From NCBI GenBank assembly GCA_030674185.1, contig JAPXFY010000030.1:37803036-37867035 (forward strand): DNA of 64,000 nt, written 5' to 3'. A program made the translations under genes and the position numbers. The notes beneath the pieces were generated by a model, which searched no databases, was not told the DNA's origin, and worked only from the letters and a program-made list of their open reading frames with translations. Shown one piece after another: positions 55,154 through 64,000 of this stretch (position 1 is the stretch's first letter; the number at the start of each line of letters is the position of its first letter). The DNA comes from Monoplex corrugatus (taxonomy: Eukaryota > Mollusca > Gastropoda > Littorinimorpha > Ranellidae).

Positions 55154-55180
<27 letters not shown>
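54690..55180. repeat. (TAG/CAG)n and (CAT)n trinucleotide tracts
   Basis: TAGTAG/CAGCAG/TGGTAG to about 54895 and then CATCATCAC-type repeat, resuming at 55140-55187. The last CATCATCAG directly abuts the receptor coding sequence and could serve as its splice acceptor. Confidence 0.93.
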
Positions 55181-55184
<4 letters not shown>

Positions 55185-55191
55185 GAGCAAC

Positions 55192-58100
55192 ATGACCACC
55201 ACCACCAGCATCACTCCTGATCCACTGAACATCAGAGACCTCTGTCCTGGTATAGACTACATCATGAATCAGAACCAAACAAACTACACAGTCTTACAAG
55301 TCAATGTGTCACGCTGCAGGCAAACCGTATTTAGACACTTTCTGACACACCAAAGAGTGGTGTATGGGATGTGTAATAAGTTCACAACTTTCTGTCTACT
55401 GCATGTACAGCTACCACGGGGTATGTTAGTACAAGCTAGGGTTCAACGATTGGAATACTGGTGTGGCTCTACTCCTTGGATCACAATGATATTATCAAGT
55501 AATTTTGCCAAGATTTTTCTAGAAAGCTGGAGAATAAATTGCGCTCGTCATTCTATGGCAGAAGATTACATCGAATCATCTGGAAACAGCATGTCTTTTT
55601 GTGCACTATAACAAGTCTTTAGTTAGACTACATATACAGACAATTGAAGACCACAGTTTTGTTAAAGTATCTACATCACCATATTGTGGGTACATGATAT
55701 TACCACGTCAGAGTTTCCTTTCGACAGCTTCTCATCACATCTGGGAAGAAGTGACAGCATCCCCTGGGTGTGTCATCATGGTCAGTTTCCAGGGAACAAC
55801 GTACAAATGGTTCAAACCTGTAACGTATGCAGACTTGATTTACACACAGCTAGATACACGTCAAAGTGTCCTGCGAGTTCATGGTGACAATAATTCATCA
55901 GCTCGCATTTTACCTACAACACATATTCAAATTCATGTCAGCAGTGTGGGTAAAGTAATGTTATTTCATAGTGCCAGTCTGAAAATACCTCATTTCTTTT
56001 CATCCAGAGCCAGTTAAACCCAATCAGTTACCCAATGGTCTGTTCAACTGTTCTGTTGATTATTATTCCAGTTTTCAGCATCACTTGGACTGTAACCTGA
56101 AGTCAGAGTGTGAAAATGGACAGGATGAAACAGAGCACTGTCCCTTCAGCAGTCCTGGTTGTCAGGGTTTGGTGGCGTCACGTAACAAATGTTTTGCATA
56201 TATTAAACTAGAGGTTTGTTTGACTCCTGCACTGGCAGCATATGAGTGTCAGAAGATGGGTGGACAGCTGGCTTCAATCAAAACCAGACAGGAACAAAAC
56301 GATTTCCTGCAAATCTTTAATCATCGTGACGACTTCAGAATGTTGTCAGGTTACTCATCAGGCTGGATGTCTGTGACTTTTATGTACAGCAGGTTCCGTC
56401 ATTGGTCTGACAACACCCTGATCTACAATATTGTTCATTTCCTTGTCTATAGATACAGTCCCACAAGGTCAATTAAATATGGCGATCTAGATGCACGCTT
56501 GTATCATTTTGCTAGCTATTCGGACCGCATAGTTTGTCAGGTGAAATCGCAATCACAGTACCTGCATTCTGTTCAAACAGTTGAGTTCCCTGTTTTAGAT
56601 CAAGCCCTGTCCCTTTTCATACAGACACAGCGGACGTTGTCTCATTGTCCAGAGGGTCACATGGCACATACATTTTTGTCCTGCGATCTTCAAGTTCTAT
56701 GTGGACAAAAGATGTATACAAGATCATGTGAGTTCTGGAACATGAGCATTAAAAATACAGACACACTTATTTTTCCTGGAAAGCACGCTAGCTACGACAT
56801 TGTGATGTTTGTTTGTGATGATGACATGACCACGCTGCCTTACACCCTGGTGTGTGACTTCATACACAACTGTCCAGATCACAATGATGAGTCATTCTGC
56901 CAACATCCTTCATGCAGAGGTTTTTTGTGTACCAATGGTCAGTGTGTGTTGGACAATCAACGTTGTGATGACCACGCAGATTGTCTGGATGACTCTGATC
57001 AGGTCAACTGCCCTGCTGACCACAATTTTTCTTGGTACCACAAAGAGGCCAACAAAAAGCAACGAATTTTCATCAACCTGGATGGTACAGGTTACTTTAC
57101 TCAGCAGCAATTTACATCTGAACAATCATGCCCTGACACTCATTACTGGTGTATAGAAGACTGGATGTACTGTCTCCCTGTCTACACTCGATGTAATGGA
57201 TTTTCTGACTGTACATATGGTGAAGATGAACAAGACTGTGAGACATTCACTTGTCCTGGTTACTACCGGTGTCGTGGTTCTACAGTTTGTGTTTATGGAG
57301 ATCATCTGTGTGATGGCTGGGGTCAATGTCCACAGCGTGATGATGAATGGTTGTGTGAAATGACCTGTCCTGATGGTTGTCAATGTCAAGGTCAGTCTTT
57401 CTTATGTCCCCTGACTTTCTGTGCCGACCTCTTTCCCCAGCTTCGTTACATGGACGCTGCTGGCTCAGGAATGACACTGACTGATTTCAGTAAGAACACA
57501 TATCTCATTCATCTGAGTCTTTCCTATTGTTCTCTAGTCAATATATCAGGTGTGAGGCTTCACAACTTACAGTACCTTGATCTGACCTTCAACCACCTGA
57601 GAACTGTACATAGGACTGTTTTTCTCAAGCTTTGGAATTTAAGAACCTTGTTGTTAGCAAACAACCCTCTGACTTTATCAGGAGGTAGGCCATATTTCCT
57701 GTTTCACTATGCTCTGGCAAAAATAGATGCTTCAAAAACACGTGTCCAGATACTTAACAGTAAAATGCCCATGTACTTTCCACAAGTCACACATTTGCGT
57801 CTATCGTTTTCTGGCATTCAAACAATCAGGCCCGAAACAGTACAAAGTATACCACAGCTGACTGAACTGGATGTCAGGGGAAATTCGCTAACCAACTTTC
57901 CCTTGAATGCACTGTCAATGTGGAATCATTTGAAAAACATCTTCTCCTCAAATCATAAGTTCTGTTGCACTAATTTACATTTAAAACAGTCACACACAAT
58001 ACAGTGTATATCACCACAGCCCATGTTTTTTTCCTGTGAATATTTGCTACCAAATGAACTGTACAGACTTTTCTTCTGGTTTCTTAGCGCATTCTCTATT

Positions 58101-58970
58101 TCAGTGAATTTAGTTTGCTTCATAATAGCATTTGTTGAAAAGAAAACATTTATATGCACTTTCACCATTTTTATCGAACATTTGTTGATTTCTAACATCT
58201 GCATGGGAATCCACGTCAGCACAGTTTCAGTAGCCAATGAAATATTCTATGGAAAATACATCTACTTTGAACAAACATGGACCAGTCATGTGACTTGCAA
58301 GGCTGCTGGGTTTCTTTCCCTTCTATCCAGTGAGGTGTCAGTTCTGATTCTCTGGCTCATGACACTAGATCACATGATTGTTCTTTGTTTCCCCTTCACT
58401 ACGTGGGCATTCAATAGACGTCTGACAGCTGTAGCTTGTGCAATGACCTGGTGTGTTGGACTTTTGATGTCTGTGGTACCTTTTCTTCCTGGACTGTCAC
58501 ATTGGGGCCTTACTGATCAGTCTGGTCTGTGTCGTCTGGCTCTATCTGCTCACCACTCCAAAGAAGAGTTCAGGTGGTTCACAGTCTGTGTTGTGTTCAA
58601 TTGTATCCTGTGCTCCATGGTGGTTGTTGGTCAGCTTATCATTTACAGACGAACACCAATTCATCCAATCTTAATAGATACTTCAAAGAAATTAATTTAT
58701 TTTTCGGTTCATCTGTTAATAAAAGTGGCTGTAACAGATGCTGTGTGCTGGTTCTCTCTTGGTCTGACCAGTATGATGACCTCAGATGGCAGTAGTGCCT
58801 CAGACAAGGCTCATGTGACCATGGTTGTGTTCCTGCTACCACTCAACTGTGCATTCAATCCACTGCTGTACGTATGGACTGTTGTAACACAGCGACGACA
58901 ACAACAACAGGAAGAGAGACTGTTGCAAGTGTTAAAATTACGACATTTGTTCATGGAGAAAAAGAGTTAA
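55192..58970 (+). CDS. GRL101-like mosaic GPCR (LDLa, C-type lectin, LRR, 7TM), two frameshifts
   Basis: Likely cell-surface receptor. An N-terminal Cys-containing region (55192-56017) is not recognised. Numbering the frame 56085-58970 as 1-961: end of an LDLa (CNLKSECENGQDETEHCP), C-type-lectin-like domain 26-151 (CFAYIKLEVC, GWMSV, IVCQ), LDLa-like modules about 244-272, 277-309, 349-385 and 390-424, LRR N-cap 428-450 (CPDGCQCQGQ), LRRs about 470-620 (LQYLDLTFNHLRTV, LTELDVRGNSLTNF), Cys-rich C-cap to 651, then seven hydrophobic segments about 660-933. TM7 has NPLLY; the DRY position reads LDHMI; Cys738 is the conserved TM3 cysteine. Single exon over 3.7 kb. Extra T in T5 at 55596-55600 and in T4 at 55997-56000 shift the frame; removing one in each gives continuity. 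No signal peptide is visible, so an upstream exon is expected, possibly joined at CATCAG|AGCAAC. Ligand unknown. Confidence 0.88.
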
Positions 58971-59040
58971 TCAAAAATGTGTAAAATGATTTGATCATTA
59001 CTAGAGTCCATTTTTGTGGAGCTGTAGATCTGTCGTCTAT
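58971..59040 (+). other. Receptor 3' flank
   Basis: Short unique sequence after the TAA at 58968-58970, without an obvious AATAAA; the transcript end was not assigned. Confidence 0.4.
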
Positions 59041-59625
59041 TTGTCAGTGTCTATGTAAAGCTTTCCTCAAGACCAGTTTTGGCTGTGTGTTTGACTCTGT
59101 TGTTGTGTATCTACATGTCAACCTCCATGTGAAGCTTTCACAGGAGCATTGCTAACTGTGTTTGGCTCTGCCTGTCGTGTATCTACCTGTCAACATATGC
59201 GTGAAGCCTTTCATCAATACTAGTGCTGACTATGTGGTACCTCTGTCTGTTGTGTGTCTGCATGTCAACATGCAAGTGAGGCCTTCATAGAAGTACTGCT
59301 CACCGTGTGTTACCTCTGTCTATTGCATGTCCACATGTACATATCAACTTGCACGTGAGACCTTCATCAGGACGATTGCTGACCATGTGTTTACCTCTGT
59401 CTGTGGTATATCAACATGTTAACCTGCATGTGAGACCTTCCTCAGGACTAGTGCTGGCTGTGGGTATGTCCCCTGTCTGCTGTGTATCTACATGTCCACC
59501 TTATGTGAAACCTTTATTAGGTCTAACAGACCAGGACTGTGTGTTTGGCTCTGTCTGTTTTGTATCTGTTCAGAAGGACTAGTGCTGACAGTGTTTGCCT
59601 CTGCCTATTCTGCAGTAACAAACTT
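59041..59625 (+). repeat. Degenerate ~85-90 bp tandem repeat, about six copies
   Basis: Each unit contains TGTGTATCTACATGTCAACC, GTGAAGCCTTCATCAGGA and AGTGCTGACTGTGTGTTTGG with 15-25% divergence by eye. It begins about 70 nt after the receptor stop codon, so it probably forms part of its 3' UTR or flank. Confidence 0.75.
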
Positions 59626-60040
59626 TTTTTTTACCTTATGACAATACACCAGTAAGATTTGAGTAGTAAATAGATGAGAGTAATCTGTCAGTGAAATAAG
59701 TGGTTCCATCTTTTTAAGAGCGATTAGGATAAAATCCTGATTGATTCGAATAGAATAAACTACGCTGGTTTAGATATTTCAATAGACTTTTTTGCATATG
59801 CTTTGCCAACGAACAAGAAAGTGAGGATGTTATTGGAAGAGCACGTATTGCGTTCAGTTAATCAACAAGTGTCAGTCAAAAGAGATGAAACATAAATTCA
59901 CAAACTACACTTTGTAGACCAGTAAAGTCAGTCGTATGAAAGTATCTTTTGAAGATACATTGTAGTACTACTACTTATTAAAGACAAAAATGCAACACAG
60001 CAGGACACCAATGTGAGGAAACTTGCCAGACACATGACAG
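59626..60040. other. Spacer without recognised feature
   Basis: AT-rich, no gene seen. AATAAA at 59753 (TAGAATAAACTACG) is a possible polyadenylation signal for the receptor. Confidence 0.4.
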
Positions 60041-60045
60041 AATAC

Positions 60046-60112
60046 AAGTGTGTGTGTGGGGGGGGGGGGGTATTTGTGTGTGTGTCTGTATTTATGTGTG
60101 TCTGTGAGTGTC

Positions 60113-60171
<59 letters not shown>

Positions 60172-60228
60172 GACAAAGAGACAGAGTGAGAGACCGACAC
60201 AGAGAGAGACAGAGGGGTGGATTTTTTC
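60046..60228. repeat. TG/poly-G/(GA)n compound microsatellite
   Basis: GTGTGTGTGGGGGGGGGG, TG, then an uninterrupted GA run at 60115-60166. Confidence 0.95.
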
Positions 60229-60234
60229 AGGATT

Positions 60235-60735
60235 CGTCAAGGATACAGTAGTATCCAGGATGTTTCATGGACTTAGCAGTAGCCGAGATCCTTCATGGAT
60301 GTAGTAACAGACAATATTCTTCATGAATGTGGCAGCAGCCACGATCCTTCATGGGTGTAGCAACAAACAGGATTCTTGAAGAATTTAGCAGTAAACAGGT
60401 TTCTTCATAGATGTAGCAGTAAACAGGATCCTTCATAGATGTAGCAGTAAACAGGATTCTTCATGGATGTAGCAGTAAACAGGATCCTTCATGAATGTAG
60501 CAGCAAACAGGTTCCTTCATGGATGTAACAACAGATAGTATTCTTCATGAATGTAGCAGTAAACAGTATTCTTTATTATGTAGCAGTAAACAGGATCCTT
60601 CATGACTGTAGCAGTAAACAGGATTCTTCATGGATATAGCAACAGACAATACTCTTCATGAATGTAGCAGCAAACAGGATCCTTCTTGAATGTAGCAATA
60701 GACAGGTTCCTGCATGGATATAGCAGTAGACAAAA
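60235..60735 (+). repeat. About 27-30 bp minisatellite (CAGGATCCTTCATGGATGTAGCAGTAAA)
   Basis: About 17 copies of GATGTAGCAGTAAACAGGAT plus CCTTCATG with AACAGACAATATTC variants. It ends directly at the RNase H relic. Confidence 0.9.
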
Positions 60736-61145
60736 TCAGACTTTCTAAGATGGAGAATTTTTGTGGTAGTGGCACTGCCTACAAGTTTGTCAGCACGTTC
60801 ATTTCCCTTAACACCAGCGTGTCTGGGACAGTAGATCCACGTGAGATTTTGTAGGTCGATACTGCTTATTGCTTTGTGTCAGTCTGGAATTCCTACACCA
60901 TTTTGCACTTTTTGAAGTATATCCATGGAGTCAGTCAGGATGAAGGCTTGATTTTCTTTCATTTCATCATCCTTTAAAGTTAACCACTAGAGTGCATGCG
61001 TGACTGCCTCAATTTCCATTGTTAGACTGGAGATTGTGATATCATGTGTAGCATGTTCTTCATGTATGGTGTTTCCATTCTGTCTTACAGTGAAGCCTCA
61101 TCCAGATTTGTCTTTGGTGACTGACCATCCATGTGTATGATTACA
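60735..61145 (-). pseudogene. RNase H domain relic of a non-LTR element
   Basis: Minus-strand translation across frames gives HTWMVSHQRQIWMRLHCKTE (MDGSVTKD/G-type start), MEIEAVTHAL-like segment with stops, LTDSMDILQKVQNGVGIPD-type middle and NLTWIYCPRHAGVKGNE. CPGHAGVKGNERAD is the classic RNase H C-terminal motif of retrotransposons; here Gly is Arg, and the Trp of DWHKA is TGA. It therefore carries at least two stops and is inactive. Its parent is presumably a LINE with an RNase H domain (Jockey/I-like). No RT is adjacent. Confidence 0.7.
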
Positions 61146-61146
61146 T

Positions 61147-61438
61147 AGGATGTGAATGGTGGAGGCAGGAAGACCAGACAGGAGTGAATTGCAATAGTCA
61201 ATGCGAGACATTATGAAAGAGAGAACGAGTTTGGACAGAAATCAGTGGTATGATATAACAGGCTGATTGATGTAGACACTGTCTGTTATATCACATCACC
61301 GGTCTCTCTATAAGCCTGATCAGGAAGTATCTCTCTCTGGAAACAACTGCAAAACTCGTTCTCTCCTTCATAATGTCTCGCATTGACTATTGCAATTCAC
61401 TCCTGTCCGGTCTTCCTGCCTCCACCACTCACATCCTA
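61147..61438. repeat. Inverted repeat of a LINE RT fragment
   Basis: Left arm 61147-61231 (GTGGAGGCAGGAAGACCAGA, GAATTGCAATAGTCAATGCG, AAAGAGAGAACGAGTTT) is the near-perfect reverse complement of right arm 61352-61438. The 120 bp spacer carries one copy of the satellite seen at 63520-64000, in reverse and then forward orientation (GATATAACAGGCTGATTGAT; CTGTTATATCACATCACCGG). Confidence 0.88.
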
Positions 61439-61500
61439 CAGCGCATTCAAAACAATACTGCACGCCTTGTACTCAAAAAGTGCGTGGAAAGCGAAAAGTC
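61300..61500 (+). mobile_element. CR1/Rex-like LINE RT thumb fragment
   Basis: Reads TTAKLVLSFIMSRIDYCNSL-type sequence with LSGLPASTTHILQRIQNNTA and RLVLKK, matching the VCAFVLSRIDYCNSLLAG...LQRIQNNAARLV segment of the minus-strand element at 62361-63071. It stops at about 61490, before microsatellites. Confidence 0.85.
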
Positions 61501-61524
61501 AGAGGATCGGAGGCAGAGCGGAGG

Positions 61525-61735
61525 GTACGTGTGTGTGTGTGCGTGCGTGCGTGCGTGTGTGTGTGTGTGTGTGTTTCAGCGCTATTTCTGTGTATTGTAC
61601 AATGTCGCTGTCCACTGTTTGTATGTATGTAGTATGTATGTATGTATGTATATATGTATGTATGTATATACATGTATGTATGTATGTGCATACCTATGTA
61701 TGTATGTATGTATGTATGTATGTATGTCAACTCAC
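61525..61735. repeat. (TG)n and (TATG)n microsatellites
   Basis: GTGTGTGCGTGCG to 61573 and (TATG)n at 61622-61727. Confidence 0.95.
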
Positions 61736-61854
61736 CAGCACGGAGTGGAAAGCAAAAAACTCCCAGGCTCGTACTGTACGTCAAGCCAGACAAGTTGACC
61801 ACGAACTGTCTACTGCAGGCCTTTCAACTTCACACTGAAAGACAGTGTGGTAGA

Positions 61855-63480
61855 TTTCATTATAATAATAATAATAATAAATAATAATGGGTACTTTTTG
61901 AGCACACTATCCAGACAAACTGCTCAAGGTGCTTCACAAATCGATGCTAGATCTATACACAATTGTAGCACATTACGTGGACATAGACATGGCATTGTAG
62001 ACAAAAAGAAACATGACATGAGCAATAACATACAAAATAGTATTACATTACAAAATCAACACAAACACTCTAGTCATTAGACAACAAAGGGTAGCAAACC
62101 GATACAAAATACCGTGTTTAACATGCGCACATACGTCAGCATCCTATACACACAAGCACATAAAATACATTCCCACTTACACACATTCTAAGTACGGTCA
62201 CTAACAGACTAAGCAATGTCCAAATTTTCCACTCACACAATATACACGCACGTGCACACAGCTACATTTATCCCCCCCTCCTCCCCCCCACATACACACT
62301 GACATGCATGCACACACTCACTTATGCACATATAATAGTGACTCACAGACATGTCTTCTGTTAAGTCGTATCCGAGCTCTTCGAGAAGAGATGTGACTTT
62401 AGACCAGATTTGAAAGAGACGAGGGAGTCAGAGTGACGAAGGCTGCCAGGGAGTTTGTTCCATATTTTGGGACCTTGGAAAGAGAAGGACCTTTCACCAT
62501 AAGTCTTAGTTCTTGCAAATGGTATCGTGAGAAGTCGAGTGTCAGAAGAGGAACGCAGTTGGCGGGATGGAGTATACACTGGGAGTAGTTCAGAAAGATA
62601 TTCTGGGCCAGAACCACAAACAGCAGAAAAGGTCAAAGTAAATACTTTGTACGATATACGATCAGGTACAGGAAGCCAATGGAGAGAGCGAAGAAGAGGA
62701 GTAATATGTTCAAATCTAGAAGCTTTACAGACGAGCCTAGCAGCATTGTTTTGGATTCGCTGGAGTTGGTCTAACAAATATTTTGGAATCCCTGCCAGGA
62801 GTGAATTACAGTAGTCTATCCTAGACAGAACAAAAGCACATACAAGTGTTTTCGTTGCCTCACTGGAGAGGTACTGACGAATTGAACTAATCCTGCGCAG
62901 TTCCAAATAGGCAGCCTTACAGACATTAGAGATATGTTGTTGGAAGCAAAGAGACTGGTCAAGGGTCACACTGAGACTTCGAACTGCTGAAGAGAAAGGA
63001 ACAGGGATGTCATTGATCAGCATAGAATCAGGAAGATCAGAGTGTTGAAGTTTTTTCGGATAGACTAACATGAACTCGGTCTTGTCATCATTTATTTAAA
63101 ACTTATTAAGAGTCATCCAGGTCTTTAGGTCTGCAATGCACTCCTGCGTCCGTACCATCAACGAGTCAATTTCAGCAATGGAGGCCGACTGATGAAGTTG
63201 AGTGTCATCGGCAAAGCTTTCGTGCAACATGGCGTGACCATTGATGACATCGGACACAGGAGGGCATACAGCACAAAGAGGACTGGGTCTAGCACAAAAC
63301 CCTGCGGTACACCGTACTTCAGGGGTAACAAGTCAAAATAAACACCATTCACACAAACTCTCAATGTACGGTCAGTCAAATAAAATATCAAATAAATATC
63401 CGACGGTAACCCCAACTTCTTCCCGGCAAGACTCTTCTGTCACTGTAACTATTGCTCTACATTTCATCGCTATGAGACCC
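61855..63480 (-). mobile_element. CR1/Rex-like LINE, 3' half
   Basis: Minus strand: RT palm DIYLIFYLTDRTLRVCVNGV and LLPLKYGVPQGFVLDPVLFV (motif B, GxPQGSxLxP), then a frameshift near 63160 across the region of the FADD box. The rest runs 63071-62361: VYPKKLQHSDLPDSMLINDI, LDQSLCFQQHISNVCKAAYL, LSRIDYCNSLLAGIPKYLLD, LQRIQNNAARLVCKASRFEH, LHWLPVPDRISYKVFTLTFS, FGERSFSFQGPKIWNKLPG-type end and FKSGLKSHLF. A 3' UTR of about 500 bp ends at 61855 with GTGCTTCACAA... and an (ATT)n tail (seen forward as AATAATAATAA). 236 intact codons at the C-terminus make this the best preserved LINE end in the window. Confidence 0.9.
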
Positions 63481-63519
63481 AGCTCAGCCCACTCATGAGA
63501 ACCTGATCAACTCACGTAA

Positions 63520-64000
63520 CTAATTACCCTAATGAATGAACCAGATATATCACATCATTGGTCTTTCTCCAAGCACTGAATGCTGGCAAAGTGAACACAT
63601 CAGCAGATACATCAATCAGTCAGTTATATCGCATCATTGGTCTCTATCCAAACACCACAATACTGGTAAAGTGACAGTGTCTACATCAATCAGCCTGTTA
63701 TATCATACCACTGATTTCTGTCCAAACACTAAAATACTGATAAAGTGAATACACCAACAGTGTCTATCTACATCAATCAGCCTGTTATATCATACCACTG
63801 ATTTCTGTCCAAACACTACAATACTGATAAAGTGAATACACCAACAGTGCCTACATCAATTAGCCAGTTATATCACATCATTGATTTCTCTCCAAACACC
63901 ACACTACTGGCATAGTAAACACACCAACAGTGCCTACATCAATTAGCCAGTTATATCACATCATTGATTTCTCTCCAAACACCACACTACTGGCATAGTA
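63520..64000 (+). repeat. About 90 bp tandem repeat running off the window
   Basis: Five-plus units with CATCAATCAGCCTGTTATAT, CATACCACTGATTTCTGTCC and AAACACTACAATACTGATAA, spacing 85-110 bp. A copy also sits in the inverted repeat at 61232-61345. It continues past the right edge. Confidence 0.88.

Overview
This is a nuclear fragment of an animal genome, most likely a mollusc and probably a gastropod. The evidence is spliced genes with GT-AG introns, very abundant microsatellites and minisatellites, many decayed non-LTR retrotransposons, and a large mosaic receptor (LDLa, C-type lectin, LRR, rhodopsin-type 7TM) of the kind typified by Lymnaea GRL101. The species assignment is inference; nothing here is bacterial and there is no operon logic.

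Two host genes can be supported. (1) The 3' part of a phosphoserine aminotransferase gene (PSAT1, serine biosynthesis, PLP enzyme) lies on the + strand as five coding exons: 3517-3611, 7735-7904, 13485-13613, 21048-21185 and 22714-22819. All junction phases agree, the PLP-lysine motif GAQKN is present, and the gene ends at a TGA at 22819. The N-terminal exons must lie to the left of the window. (2) A GRL101-like receptor, essentially one exon, lies at 55192-58970 (+). Its reading frame is broken twice by one extra T in short T runs. A possible TATA promoter and first exon (44841-44932) and a possible short terminal exon (51095-51251) are weaker.

The rest is repeats. The PSAT1 introns are filled with tandem arrays of 20-73 bp units, and arrays at or near all four in-window splice acceptors contain acceptor-like or exon-start-like sequence. 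The clearest case is 2451-3566, where the acceptor and the first half of an exon are tandemly copied about eight times, with only the last copy intact. Mobile elements include: (a) an RTE-like endonuclease/RT LINE with a (GAT)n tail, in many fragments (681-1070, 1826-2447, 18906-19895, 35395-35815, 42540-42792, 47825-48155, 51985-53800); (b) a related minus-strand LINE at 8833-11145; (c) a second LINE C-terminus with a zinc-finger-like end (24212-24850, 37230-37572); (d) a CR1/L2-like element with a PHD-type ORF1, a 2A-like motif and an APE endonuclease (about 29830-32961); (e) CR1/Rex-like 3' ends (32987-33253, 34141-34260, 61353-61500, 61855-63480); (f) an RNase H relic (60735-61145); (g) two SINE-like units; and (h) an approximately 600 bp dispersed repeat, here called AB.

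No genuinely new biochemical system is visible. The most unusual signal is the recurrent coupling between minisatellite arrays and splice acceptors along one gene, followed by the mosaic receptor and by arrays built from retrotransposon/host junctions. All identifications come from reading the sequence and remembered family motifs; no searches were run, and copy numbers are approximate.
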